This document shows positions 11,101 to 22,181 of a stretch of DNA of 64,000 nucleotides, piece after piece. The DNA is from Rhinopithecus roxellana (lineage: Eukaryota; Chordata; Mammalia; Primates; Cercopithecidae), in contig NC_044565.1 in NCBI RefSeq assembly GCF_007565055.1, positions 38,525,711 to 38,589,710 on the forward strand, read 5' to 3'. Numbering within the stretch: the first letter of the stretch is position 1; every line of letters begins with the position of its first letter. The notes beneath the pieces were generated by a model. It had not been told where the DNA came from. It was given only the letters and a program-made list of their open reading frames with translations, and did not search any database. Both the position numbers and the translations under genes were made by a program.

Positions 11101-11993
11101 AAAATCTAGGTAGTACCATTCAGGACATAGGCATGGGCAAGGACTTCATGTCTAAAACACCAAAAGCAACGGCAGCAAAAGCCAAAATTGACAAATGGGA
11201 TCTAATTAAACTAAAGAGCTTTTGCACAGCAAAAGAAACTACCATCAGAGTGAACAGGCAACCTACAGAATGGGAGAAAATTTTTGCAACCTACTCATCT
11301 GACAAAGGGCTAATATCCAGAATCTACAAAGAACTCAAACAAATATACGAGAAAAAAACAAACAACCCCATCAAAAAGTGGGGAAAGGATATGAACAGAC
11401 ATTTCTCAAAAGAAGATATTCATACAGCCAACAGACACATGAAAAAATGCTCATCATCACTGGCCATCAGAGAAATGCAAATCAAAACCACAATGAGATA
11501 CCATCTCACACCAGATAGAATGGCAATCATTAAGAAGTCAGGAAACAACAGGTGTTGGAGAGGATGTGGAGAAATAGGAACACTTTTACACTGTTGGTGG
11601 GATTGTAAACTAGTTCAACCATTATGGAAAACAGTATGGCAATTCCTCAAGGATCTAGAACTAGATGTACCATATGACCCAGCCATCCCACTACTGGGTA
11701 TATACCCAAAGGATTATAAATTAGTCTACTACAAAGACACATGTACACGTATGTTTATTGCGGCACTATTCACAATAGCAAAGACTTGGAATCAACCTAA
11801 ATGTCCATCTGTGACAGACTGGATTAAGAAAATGTGGCACATATACACCATGGAATACTATGCAGCCATAAAAAAGGATGAGTTTGCGTCCTTTGTAGGG
11901 ACATGGATGCAGCTGGAAACCATCATTCTTAGCAAACTATCACAAGAAGAGAAAACCAAACACCGCATGTTCTCACTCATAGGTGGGAACTGA
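8166..11993 (+). CDS. L1 ORF2p, endonuclease and reverse transcriptase, intact
   Basis: 1275 residues, exactly the usual length, with no stop or frameshift. It nicks target DNA and primes reverse transcription from the nick. APE-type endonuclease (about 1-239): N14, E43, D145, N147, T192, D205, S228, D229 and H230 are all present. Reverse transcriptase (about 500-770): D600 in SIDAEKAFDKI, and FADD with D702/D703. Cys-rich region: CWRGCGEIGTLLHCWWDC with C1130, C1134, H1142, C1143 and C1147. The frame starts at ATG 8166 with MAGSSSHITILTLNVNG. It is translated by reinitiation from the bicistronic L1 RNA in related elements. All catalytic positions are intact, so activity is plausible but untested. 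Confidence 0.97.
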   Translation: MAGSSSHITILTLNVNGLNAPIKRHRLANWIKSQDPSVCCIQETHLTCRDIHRLKIKGWRKIYQANGEQKKAGVAILVSDKTDFKPSKIKRDKEGHYIMVKGSIQQEELTLLNIYAPNTGAPRFIKQVLRDLQRDLDSHTIIMGDFNTPLSTLDRSTRQKVNKDIQELNSSLHQADLIDIYRTLHPKSTEYTFFSAPHRTYSKIDHIIGSKVLLSKCKRTEIITNCLSDHSAIKLELRTKKLNQNRSTTWKLNNLLLNDYWVHNEMKAEIKMFFETNENKDTTYQNLWDTFKAVCRGKFIALNAHKRKQERSKIDTLTSQLKELERQEQSHSKASRRQEITKIRAELKEIETQKTLQKINESRSWFFEKINKIDRPLARLIKKKRERNQIDAIKNDKGDITTDPTEIQTTIREYYKRLYANQLENLEEMDNFLDTYTLPRLNQEEVESLNRPIAGSEIEATINSLPTKKSPGPDGFTAEFYQRYKEELVPFLLKLFQSIEKEGILPNSFYEANIILIPKPGRDTTKKENFRPISLMNIDAKILNKILANRIQQHIKKLIHHDQVGFIPGMQGWFNIRKSINVIQHINRTKDKNHMIVSIDAEKAFDKIQQPFMLKTLNKFGIDGTYLKIIRAIYDKPTANIILNGQKLEKFPLKTGTRQGCPLSPLLFNIVLEVLARAIRQEKEIKGIQLGKEEVKLSLFADDMIVYLENPIVSAQNLLKLISNFSKVSGYKINVQKSQAFLYTSNRQAESQIRNELPFTIASKRIKYLGIQLTRDVKDLFKENYKPLLSEIKEDTNKWKNIPCSWIGRINIVKMAILPKVIYRFNAIPIKLPMTFFTELEKTALKFIWNQKRARIAKTILSQKDKAGGVTLPDFKLYYKATVTKTAWYWYQNRDIDQWNRTESSEIIPHIYSHLIFDKPERNKKWGKDSLFNKWCWENWLAISRKLKLDPFLTPYTKINSRWIRDLNVRPNTIKTLEENLGSTIQDIGMGKDFMSKTPKATAAKAKIDKWDLIKLKSFCTAKETTIRVNRQPTEWEKIFATYSSDKGLISRIYKELKQIYEKKTNNPIKKWGKDMNRHFSKEDIHTANRHMKKCSSSLAIREMQIKTTMRYHLTPDRMAIIKKSGNNRCWRGCGEIGTLLHCWWDCKLVQPLWKTVWQFLKDLELDVPYDPAIPLLGIYPKDYKLVYYKDTCTRMFIAALFTIAKTWNQPKCPSVTDWIKKMWHIYTMEYYAAIKKDEFASFVGTWMQLETIILSKLSQEEKTKHRMFSLIGGN

Positions 11994-12249
11994 ACAATGA
12001 GATCACTTGGACTCGGGAAGGGGAACATCACACACTGGGGTCTATCATGGGGAGGGGGGAGGGGGGAGGAGGGAGGGATTGCATTGGGGAGTTATACATG
12101 ATATAAATGATGAATTGATGGGTGCTGACGAGTTGATGGGTGCAGCACACCAACATGGCATAAGTTTACATATGTAACAAACCTGCACGTTATGCACATG
12201 TACCCTAGAACTTAAAGTATAATAATAAAAAAAAAAAAAAATAAAAAAG

Positions 12250-12288
<39 letters not shown>

Positions 12289-12293
12289 AAAAA
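11994..12293 (+). other. L1 3' UTR, G-rich tract, polyadenylation signal and A tail
   Basis: A purine tract of G runs (GGGGAGGGGGGAGGGGGG-like, about 12049-12078) is the conserved L1 3' UTR quadruplex-forming region. AATAAA is at 12224-12229. The A tail runs to about 12280, with a few T/G interruptions near 12233-12250. Confidence 0.9.
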
Positions 12294-12468
12294 AAAAAAA
12301 TTAACTGGGCATGGTGGTGTACACCTGTAGTCCCAGCTACTCAAGAGGCTGAGGCAGGAGAACCGCTTGAACCTGGGAGGTGGAGGTTGCAGTGAGCTGA
12401 AATCATGCTATTGCACTCCAGCCTGGGCGACAGAGTGAGACTGTCTCAAGAAAAAAAAAAAAAAAAAA
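12294..12468 (+). mobile_element. AluS, right half (split by L1 insertion)
   Basis: It begins TTAACTGGGCATGGTGGTGTACACC directly after the L1 poly(A) and copied linker, and ends in the Alu poly(A) at 12450-12468. Together with 5920-6053 it makes one complete Alu. Confidence 0.95.
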
Positions 12469-12482
12469 GAAACTCATTATGT

Positions 12483-14175
12483 GATGGTACCATTATACAT
12501 TCTACCAACAATGGATGAGAGTTTGTTGGTCCACATCCTTGCAAACATTTAGTATTGCCAATCTTAAATTTTAACCATTCTAGTAGGTATAGAGTTGTAT
12601 CTTACTGTGATTTTAATTTGCATCTCCCTGATTAAAAGTGATGTATTTTTCATGTGCCATTTGACTAGTGATAGATTTTTCTTTGTGAACCGTATGTCCA
12701 AACCTTTGTCCATTTAAAAACAAAATAAGGTCGCATGTCTTTTTATTATTTAGCTATAAGGCATTTTTATAAAAATCTGTTCTGGAAACAAGATCTGTGA
12801 CAGATATATGCTTTGTGACTATTTTCTTCTAATCTATGATTTGCTTATACATTTTCTTAATGGTCTTCTTTTTTCCTAAGAGACAGGGTCTCACTATGTT
12901 ACCCAGGCTGGACTTGCACTTCTGAGCTCAAGCTATCTTCCCACCTCAACCTCCGAGTAGCTGGGACTATAGGTGCGTGCCACTATGCCTAGCTTTTTAA
13001 ATAATCTATTTTGATGAGTGTAAGTTTTAAATTTTGATTCAGTTTAATCTATCAAATTTTTCTTTCCTGGTTATTGCTTTCTGTGTCATCTATAAAAACC
13101 CTCTGCCTACCCTGAAGTCAAATACACAGGTTTCTAGGTTTTTGTTTTGTTTTCTTTCAGAAGCTTCATCATTTTGCAGTTTTGTATTTAGGTCTATGAT
13201 CTATCTTGGATTAATGTTTGGTGTTAATTATAATGAATACATTGAATTAATGTATGTGGAGAGGTGGGGGTTGACCAGTTGTTCTGCATTATTTATTGAA
13301 AAGACTTTTTCCCCCACTGGATTATGCTGATAACTTTGTTGAAATTAACTGACCAAGTTTGGGTATATTTCAGGACTTTGTTTTGTTCTGTTGATCTATT
13401 TGTCCTATGCCAATTTGACACTATCTTGATTACTATAGCTTTACAGTAAATTTATAAATTTTCATGTCAGGTAGTATTAGTATTATAATTCAGTTCTTTC
13501 TCAAGATTCTTTTGGTTACTTTGTATCCCCAAATATACTTTAGAATCACTTTTCAATTTCTTTATTTTTAGAAAACACCTGTTAGCATGATTGCATTGAG
13601 TTGGATTTATAGATTGACGAGGAAAAATGATATCTTAACAATATTGCATCTTCTAATCTATGAACACAGGTTCTCTCTCCATTTATTCAGGTCTTCTTTA
13701 ATTATCTTCAGTAATGTATTACACTTTTTAGTTAGAGGTTTTTCGCATCTTATGCCAAATTTATTTCTTAGTTTGTTTTTTTATTTACCTCTACTGTGAA
13801 TGAAATTTTGCTAATTTCATTTCTCTGTAATCAAAATTCTGTAATTAATAAATACAGATTTTTCTATATTGATCTTATATCCTGTGACTTTGCTAGAACT
13901 TCAAATATAATGTTGAATGGTAAGAGCAAACATGCTTGCCTTGTTCCCAATCTTAGGGGAAAAGTGTTCAATGTTTCCCCATTAAGTTTAACGTTAGCTG
14001 TAGCTTTTCACGAATGTCCTTTATCAAAATAAAGAAATTACCTTCTATTGAAACTTTGCTAAGAAACTTGGTGTTGAATTTTGTCAAATGTTCCTTTCTG
14101 CATCTGTTGAAATGATTATATAATTTTTCCCTTTATTAATGTGGTTAAACTAACCTTGAATTCCTAGGATAAATC
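12483..14175 (-). mobile_element. Ancient L1M remnant, right part
   Basis: Continuation of the element at 5345-5919. Reverse-complement ORF2-type phrases occur in order (for example TGATCTATTTGTCCTATGCCAATTTGACACTATCTTGATTACTATAGC near 13395). Open frames in it (13034-13330, 13587-14032) are chance frames inside the antisense of ORF2. A left-monomer Alu (12869-12993) sits within it. Confidence 0.8.
12869..12993 (-). mobile_element. Alu left monomer (FLAM/AluJ-like)
   Basis: GAGACAGGGTCTCACTATGTTACCCAGGCTGGACTTGC to CCACTATGCCTAGC is a single Alu monomer in reverse orientation, without the second arm. Confidence 0.8.
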
Positions 14176-17100
14176 TTTAGTGAACTCATTTAGGTACTTT
14201 GAATATTAATCGTCTCCTGGCTCCTCTCTTAAATATTTGAAGGCTTCTGACTTCTTTTTTAGAGCCCTCACTCCCATCCAAGCCCTGCCAAGATGGGTTC
14301 TCAGTATCAGCAGAACTCCCCCAGAGACTCAGGGGTGGAGGAAGGTAGGTTATGTTTAGTGTCATAAGTACAAATAAAGCAGCATTAGCATTTAAGAGTG
14401 ACACAGAAAGTAAGCTGAATTTGTTGCCTGTGTTTTCTGCTACTGTTACTATTCTCTGAGTTGACATATTTGAGTTCTAAAGACTGCGAAGATATACTCC
14501 TGATGACTTCAGTCTCTCATCCAAGGGTTTCAAACTCTTTTAAAAATAAGGTAGCTATAATACCTTATAAACTTATTGGCTCAAGGGATCAGAATTGCCC
14601 TACTTCTCTGCTTTCCTCCTATTCCCAACCTTAGTGACTAAATAACAGAGGGAGTTTTCCAGATATTCTCATCCTTTTAACTGACCTCCAAAATAGGTGA
14701 CCATTTTAATTAATTTTTATTTAAACAAATTTTTTTTTGGCTAAGGCAATCCTCTCACCTCAACCTCCAAGTAGCTAGGACTACAGGTGCATGCCACCAA
14801 GCCTGGCTAATTTTTTTTTTTTTTTCAGTTGAGCCCACAACAATCCTATGATTTTATTCATGAGATGCCTAGGTACTGGTGGGTGGATGCCAGGTAAAAA
14901 CCAGAAGCAAATGAATGTTCCTACTCTCTGACCAGAGTCCCATATTTACTTTAAGGAACCTTCTAATAAAAGGTGGGATACCTACTATCTCCATTCATAG
15001 CTGTAGTAAGTAGAATTTAATCTCAGAGGGCTGAGTCATACCATCATCAACTTTAGCTCCTCAATATGTAACTGGTATCTACCCTACTACCATCTGTGCT
15101 GTTAGATTTTGTTCCCTGAAGGTAGCCAATACGTCACTCTCTCTTCCTTCTCCCAAATTAACTTTATCGACTATGGGAAAAGGATTAACAAACACCGGGC
15201 AACACTGCTTATGGTAAAAATTAAACCTGATTGACAAATTGCTTCTGGATGGGAAGATTCTGAATGAACTATATAGCTGGTGTAAGGCCACAGGTTTTAG
15301 CTTCTCTGAATGTGGAGACTCTTATAAATGTGCATGTCCCTTATAGGAACCTTGGAAACTATATCCATGAAACTTGTACAAAGGTATCTGCTCAGACCAG
15401 TTTGGGTCTTAAAAGGAAAAAAAAAAAGATATCTGCTCTTGTGCTGCATGGCGATTTTAAGGCAAGGCAATCCCTGCTCATAACTATGTGAATCTTGTAC
15501 CCAAGTTGTCATTTGGTGGTGGGGATAAACAATAGTATTCAGATTGCTGTGAAGACTCTGGTGAAAAAGGAATACCCTGCTGGCATACTGTGTTTCCTAT
15601 CCAATATCCTTTTAAGTGAATCTAATACTGTTTGGCCTATGTAGGTCATGTGAATGAATCTGAATGTCCGGCTGATTTTAGGTAGACTACTCCATGGTGA
15701 TCTTTGCAACACAACAAACTTTAAGAATATCAGGGGTCTTTCAGGAACCTCATAATGTCTGAGTTCTCTTAACAATGCTTCAAGTAAACTGCTTCAGTTG
15801 AACTTGATTTTCTGTGACGTATTCAACAGGGCCTTGTCTTTATAAATACAGGGGTCTTTATTTTTCTTCCTGTTGGTGTATATTCAGAAATTCAACATGA
15901 GTTCCAAAGATGATCATATTGCCAAATAGTGCTTCAAGCATTGTGTGACTGCCATACAGATGGAGGCATTTATTGTTCTGAAACCAAATGGTTTAATGAT
16001 TTCTACTACTAGCTGCAGCAAACTTTCTATTAAAAGGCATTTTTTCTGCAACTCCAAGGTCTATCACTCCTGCTACATTTCAGTGATTTTTCCAACTGTA
16101 ATTCAAAATTCTCCTGCCTATTCACTGGTGCTACACCTCAGTAAAATGTATCTATAGAAACAGCATCAATAAATGGTTCCTGCCTGAGAGCTAGTCCCAA
16201 ATATCTATCTATTTAGCAGGGGAGTCTGTCTCAGGATAGTGTAGGGAGTTTTGATCAGTGCAAGTACAGATACCATGGATTTACTTTCACCTCCCAGCAA
16301 AGACTGTAATTTTGGAGGATATGTTTTGTCAAATACTGCTGATTTAACAGCAACTTTCCATAAGAAATTACTCACTACATGAATAACCGTGAGGTATCAA
16401 TCTAAGAGGTACACAATTGTTAACAGTCTGTTCCCTCAAGAAATTTTGAGCTTTGTTGGAGAAATAATACATTCAATATAATTTTAGTGATATAATATAA
16501 TTGCAGATTGCAATATTAAGATATAATTAACAGGAACAATTTAAAATAATAATTCCTTCCTCCATAAAAATTGTGTCAATAACAATTTCAAACTTGGAAG
16601 GAAGAGTTAATATAAACTGTGTTTAAGCTATTGCCACTTTTGCTGGTAAATAAAAATACTTACCATACTTTATTTGTAACCATATTTATAAAATGTGTCC
16701 ATTTTTGTTTTCTTGAGCTATTATTTTAACATTAATGCTGTTAAATTTCAATAAACTTTTTATTATGCTAAAACTACTTCACTCAAATACTTTTAAAGTG
16801 GTCGTGCTGTTGCTAAAAAAAATATCCCTGAAAGTTAGTAACTCTGGAATGGGATTTACATGTGTTAAAAAATGCAACTACAGAAGTCAAACAACTGCCA
16901 TAACATGCTGTGCTATTAATCTAGGTTACCATACTCTGCAAACATAATAGAAAATGACAAGAAAAAACTGTAATATCAAATAAAAAATATGCTACAATGC
17001 TTGTGAATTTGTTAGGACTTAGAACCTACATCTAGGCACCCATTGCCCCACCCGCCCCTTCTTCTTCAACACACACAATTTGCATTCATTCTTTTTAGAA

Positions 17101-17970
17101 AATTAGTTTTGAATTAGTGAGCTTTGAATTATGTGTGCCCTCCAGAACATATTCCTTCTACAAAATGGAACCACTCTACCCTGTACAACATAGTATGTGA
17201 TTAAATGTCAAATGGAATAAGATAAGCCAGAGGGAATGAAGTTCCATTCATTCACTATGGCCTTTCAGTTAACATATATTTAATTCCTAACATGTTCCAG
17301 ATAATGTGCTGGAACCTAGCGATGAAAAAATGATTAGAACACAGTTTCTACTTTCAGAGAATTTCATAAAATATAAAAAATGTAAATAACACAAAAACAC
17401 AGGCATCCAAAGTTGCCTCAAAACAATTTCTTCAATTAGGTTCAGAGAATTTTAAACTGTCTAACAGAAAATTACTGCTCTTCCAGGAATTTTAGAAAAT
17501 AAGGAATAGCGTATGTTTAATCAACAAAGGTTTAGCTATGAAATCTAATAATTATTGAATCATTGAATCTATATTTTCCTCAAAACACTACTGTTCTCTT
17601 ACTCTTCCTTTCAATAGTAGTGCAGAAATTATAACATATTATTTTTTCTCCCATGGCTGTGATCAAAATAGCACAGTACTGCTCCAAACAACTGCAAATG
17701 TGTGGTTTTAAAAATTCCTACTTAATTGTACCCGTGTCTAATTGAGATTTAGTTTTAATCAAAAGCCATCTACAAATAACAAACCATATTCTCTAACTAA
17801 AAAGATCCAATTAATATCCCACTGGAATTGTAAAAACTCAGTCTATAGGAAAATGCCTACATTTGTATATGGTAGTAGCATAAAGGATGGAATGGTCAAG
17901 CTTAATAGGAAGGGGGCATCAAAGGCTTCTCAGAGTACATGACAAGTGAATTAAATTTTGAAGGATAGGT
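14176..17970. other. Intronic sequence, mostly unclassified
   Basis: Contains one truncated Alu (14745-14826). The remainder, including 14830-16330 with several short open frames on both strands, shows no protein, RNA gene or repeat I can name. It includes two pyrimidine-rich acceptor-like sites but no open exon of note. Confidence 0.5.
14745..14826 (-). mobile_element. Truncated Alu fragment
   Basis: CAATCCTCTCACCTCAACCTCCAAGTAGC to GCCTGGCTAATTTTT, part of one Alu arm in reverse orientation followed by a T run. Confidence 0.75.
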
Positions 17971-18649
17971 ATATTATGGTCTGAATGCTGATGTCCCCCC
18001 AAAATTCCTATGTTGGAATTTAATACTTAAAGTGAAGGTATTAGGAGGTGGAGCTTACAGAGAGGTCATTAGTTCATGTGGGCTCTGCTCTCATGGATAA
18101 TACTATTGCCGCTATAAAAGGCTTTGAGGACCGGGCACAGTGGCTCACGCCTATAATCCCAGCACTTTGGGAGGTCAAGGCAGGTGGATTACCTGAGGTC
18201 AGGAGTTCAAGACCAGCGTGGCCAACATGGTTAAACCCCATCTCAACTAAACATACAAAAATTAGCTGAGTGTGGTAGCACACGCCTGTGATCCCAGCTA
18301 CTCGGGAGGCTGAGGCAGGAGAATCCCTTGAACCTGGGAGGTAGAAGTTACAGTGAGCTGAGACTGCGCCACTGCACTCCAGCCTGGGCAACAAAGTGAG
18401 ACTTTGTCTCAAAAAAAAAAAGGCTTTGAGGGAGCAAGTTTGTCCCTTGTCCTTTTCTTTGCTGTTCCTTCACATGAAGGCACATACAGGGCACCATCTA
18501 TATAGAACAGACTCTCACAAGATAACAAATCTGCAGGCTCCTTCATCTTGGATTTCCCATCTTCCAAAACTGTGTGCAATAAATTTCTGTTGATTACAAA
18601 TTACCCAACCTAAGGTATTTTGTTACAGCAGCCCAAGCAAACTAAGACA
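17971..18649 (+). mobile_element. Old MaLR-type LTR, split by an Alu
   Basis: It starts TATGGTCTGAATGCTGATGTCCCCCCAAAATTCC and ends TTTTGTTACAGCAGCCCAAGCAAACTAAGACA. Both are typical ends of ERVL-MaLR LTRs of the MLT1/MST kind. No internal region or second LTR is present, so it is a solo LTR. An Alu (18130-18420) lies inside. Confidence 0.7.
18130..18420 (+). mobile_element. AluS inserted in the LTR
   Basis: Full Alu with poly(A). Target duplication AAAAGGCTTTGAGG at 18116-18129, repeated directly after the tail ending at 18431. Confidence 0.95.
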
Positions 18650-18730
18650 AGTTAGAAGGTGATTGGTAGTACTAGGGGAAAGACACCCACTTATTCTTCC
18701 GGAAATACTCCAGATAGCCAAATAACCAAA

Positions 18731-18922
18731 ACAAGAAAGAAAGGAAAGAAAAAGGAAGAAAGAAAAGACAAGAGAAGAGAAGACGGAAGGGAAGGGAAGG
18801 GAGGGGAAGGGAGGGGAGGAGAGGGAGGGGAGGAGAAGACGGAAGGGAAGGGAAGGGAAGGGAGGGGAGGGGAGGGGAGGGGAGGGGAGGGGAGGGGAGG
18901 GGAGGGGAGGGAAGGGAAGGGA
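18731..18922 (+). repeat. GA-rich minisatellite (GGGGA/GGGAA units)
   Basis: About 190 bases of almost pure purine: GAAAGGAAAG units pass into GGAAGGGAAGGG and then a block of at least eleven GGGGA pentamers (about 18861-18908). AGAAGACGGAAGGGAAGGG occurs twice (about 18778 and 18834), a higher-order duplication. The pure-purine strand could form triplex or quadruplex DNA. Confidence 0.95.
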
Positions 18923-19701
18923 CCAAAACTCAAAGATGAAAAAGATATCACATTTAAAAAATTGTTGCTGACATCATCATAAAATACAATGCAAATGTCA
19001 GTATATACTATTGAAAAGAATTAGCAAAGTGTTATTGAAATAAACATAAAAGCCAACAGGGGTTGGAGGGAAGGGTTTAAATAAAGTTAAGAAGAGAATC
19101 AGACTGCATCTCTCATTCTACAAGAAAAGAGTCAATAAATTTTGCTTTATTTTTAATGTAAGTAGAGAAATAAAAGTTTACTCATTTTTCTGTCTGGTTT
19201 ATTTATTTATTAGAGAGAATACGAGCCTAAAATGAAAATAGGTTATATACCTTCTAAGTTATTCTATGAAAAATGTTTAAAAACAGAAAATCGAAGAAAA
19301 GCAACATGTAACGGATAGGTGGAAAAAATAAGAAAAGGCCCCAAAATAAAAGTATAAATAAAGTAATACAAATACACATAAGTATATCAGTTATCAAGAA
19401 ATACAATGTTGAAGGGCAAAGCCTATCAAGTTAAATCAACCAAATGCTGTATATAAAAGAAGCACTTAAAATAACACAGATAGGTTAAAAATCAAGTGAC
19501 AAATACGCCAAGAAAATAAAAATCTAAAAAAACCATTGTTTACAAATATCAACAGGCAAAATTTCAAGGCAAGAGGCATTAAATGGGGCAAACCGATACA
19601 AATTATCAGGCTTTAAGATAATAAACTTTTATAGAATAAATAATTTGGCAGTGAAGTTTTCTGTCTTTAAAAAATAAACTATAAAAAAAGATATATATAT
19701 A
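18923..19701. other. AT-rich intron, nothing recognised
   Basis: No repeat family or gene supported. It ends in an ATATATATAT run directly before the MER2. Confidence 0.5.
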
Positions 19702-19936
19702 CAGTCGTTCCTTGGCATAGATGGAGGATTGCTTCCAGGAACCCTGTCTATACCAAAATCCATACATCAAGTCCCAAAGCAGGCCCTTCAGAACCCACAT
19801 ATATGAAAAGTGGCCCCTCCATATGTATGTAGGTTTTGTACACTGTGAATACCGCATTTTCTATGTGTTTGGTTGAAAAAACATCATGTATAGGTGGACC
19901 CATGCAGTTCAATCCATGCTGTTTCAGCCTCAACTG
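19702..19936 (-). mobile_element. MER2 nonautonomous DNA transposon (Tigger group)
   Basis: It begins CAGTCGTTCCTTGGCATAGATGG, and its other end reads (in reverse) CAGTTGAGGCTGAAACAGC. It is flanked by TA on the left (19700-19701) and by the TA shared with Tigger1 on the right (19937-19938). The body has the order of MER2 phrases in reverse. Confidence 0.8.
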
Positions 19937-19938
19937 TA

Positions 19939-22150
19939 CAGGTACAATCTCAGACATATTGCTAGTCTGGTTCCAGATCACTACAATAAAGCGAATATTG
20001 CAATAAAGCAAGTCACAAAAACTTTTTGGTTTCCCAATGCATATAAAAGTTATGTTTATACTATAGTCTATTAAATGTGCAATAGCATTATGCCTAACAA
20101 CAACATATATACCTTAATTTAAAAATGCTAACAATCATCTGAGCCTTCAGTGAGTGATAATCTTTTTGGTGTTGGTGGGTCCGCCTTGATGTTGATGGCT
20201 ACTGATTAATCAGGGTGGTGGTTGCTGAAGGTTGGGTAATTCCTTAAAATACTTGTTGCCATTTCTTAAAATAAGACAGCAACGAAGTTTGCTGCATCAA
20301 TTGAATCTTCCTTTCACTAAAAATTTCTCTGTAGCGTGCAATGCTGTTTGACATTTTACCCATAGTAGAGCTTCTTTCTAAATTGAAATAAATCCTCTCA
20401 AACACTGCCACTACTTTATCAAAGTTGATGTGATATTCTAAATCCTTTGCTGTCATTTCAACAACATTCCCAGCACCTTCACCAGAAGTAGGTTCCATGT
20501 CAAGAAGCTACTTTCTTTGTTCATCCAGAGAAGCAACTCCTCATCCATTCAAGTTTTATCATGAGATTGCAGCAATTCAGTTATATCCTCAGGCTCCACC
20601 TCTAATGCTGGTCCTCTTGCTATTTTTCCACCACAACTGAATTACTTCCTCCACTGAAGTCTTGAAACCCTTAAAGTCTGCCACGAGGATCGTAATCAGC
20701 CTCTTCCATCTTCCAAACTCCTGTTGATGTTGATATTTTGATCTCCTCCCATGAATCACAAAATTCTTAATGGCATCTAGAACTGTGAGTCCTTTCCAAG
20801 AAGTTTTCAATTTACTTGGCCTAGATCATCAGAGGAATCACTACCTATGACAGCTACACCTTACAAAATGTATTTCTTAAATAATAAGACTTGAAAGCCA
20901 AAATTACTCCTTGAACTATGTGCTGCAGAAACAACACGAATCTCCTTGTACATCTCCACCACAGCTCTTGGGCAACCAGGTACGCTGTCAATGAGCAGTG
21001 GTGTTGCTTTTTTAGGGAGCATGCTAAAAAGGAATGAGTAGTAATGTTTTGGAAAGCATCTTTTTCTGTACAGCAGATCTCAACAATGGACTTAAAATAT
21101 TCAGTAAACCATGCTATAAAAAGATATGCTAACAAGAGAGTCAATTTGCCATTTGAAGCTTTGAGGCTCTGAAGCCAGGTGTTGACTTTGCCCTTCTAGC
21201 TATGAAATTCCTAGATGGTATCTTCTTCCAATAGAAGGCTGTATTGTCCATATGTAAAATCTGTGTTTTTATGTAGCCAGCTTCATCAATGATCTTGGTT
21301 AGATCTTCTGGATAACATGCTGCAGTTTCTATATCAGCATTTACTGCTTTACTTCGCACTTCCATGTTATGGACATGAGTTCTTTCCTTAAACCACATGA
21401 ACCAACCTCTGCTAGCTTCAAACTTTTCTTCTGCAGCTTCCTCGCCTTTCTCAGCCTTCACAGAATTGAACAGAGTTAGGGCCTTGCTCTGGATTAGGCT
21501 TTGGCTTAAGGGAAAGCTATGGCTGGTCTGATATTCTATCGAGACCATTAAAGCTTTCTCTGTATCAGCAATAAGGTTTTATACATTTTTTAAATCTTTC
21601 ATGTGTTCACTGGGGTAGAACTTTTAACTTCCTTCCAGAATTTTTTCCTTGCATTCACAACTTGTTTAACTGTTTAGCACAAGAGGCCTTTGCATTCGGC
21701 CTATCTTTGGTTTAGACATGCCTTCCTCACAAAGCTTAATCATTTCTAGCTTTTTATTTAAAGGAAAAGACATGCAACTCTTCCTTTCACTTAAACACCC
21801 ACAGGCATTGCAGGGTTATTAACTAGCCTAATTTCAACATTGTTATGTCTCAGGGAATGAGGAGGCCCAAGGAGAGGAACAGAGACAGGGAACAGCTAGT
21901 TGGTGGAGCAGTCAGAACACACTTATATGGGTGCAATTCATGGCACCTCAAAATAAGAACAATAGTAACATCAAAGATCATTGGTCACAGATCACCATAA
22001 CAGATATAACAATAATGACAAAGTGTGAAATATTGCAAAAGTTACCAAACTGACACAGAGACACAGAGAAACGAAGTGAGCACATGCTGCTGGTAAGACT
22101 GATAGACTAAGCTGATAGACTTGCTCAATGCAGGGTTGCCAAAAATCTTC

Positions 22151-22181
<31 letters not shown>

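Larger units (their letters stand above)
6054..12293 (+). mobile_element. Full-length L1 retrotransposon with both ORFs intact
   Basis: The element starts with GGGGGGCGGAGCAAGATGGCCGAATAGG, the canonical L1 5' end. It has a 5' UTR of about 1.03 kb, ORF1 (338 codons), a 63-bp spacer, ORF2 (1275 codons), a 3' UTR with G-rich tract, AATAAA at 12224 and a long A tail with few interruptions. The target duplication (AAAAATACAAAAAAAA, about 6038-6053 and about 12278-12293) lies inside the A-rich linker of an Alu, a site fitting the L1 endonuclease preference TTTT/A. The 3' UTR and the ORF1p C-terminus (QKLGKM) differ from human L1Hs and suggest a monkey-specific L1PA lineage. It is antisense to EHBP1, in the downstream intron. 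The intact frames and clean duplication argue for a recent insertion. Confidence 0.97.

Noticed and set aside
12045..12344. 99-codon minus frame across the L1 tail and Alu
   Set aside because: Antisense of the L1 3' UTR and poly(A); F runs come from the A tail.
13034..14032. Plus frames of 70-98 codons
   Set aside because: They lie in the antisense of an old L1M ORF2 region and do not form a protein.
14830..16330. Possible processed pseudogene
   Set aside because: No poly(A), no flanking duplication, and no frame long enough to compare with a known protein.
18659..18982. 107-codon plus frame and 84-86-codon minus frames across the GA tract
   Set aside because: Translation is only GREGKGGEG or PSLPSPPLP repeats made by the GA minisatellite; no coding support.
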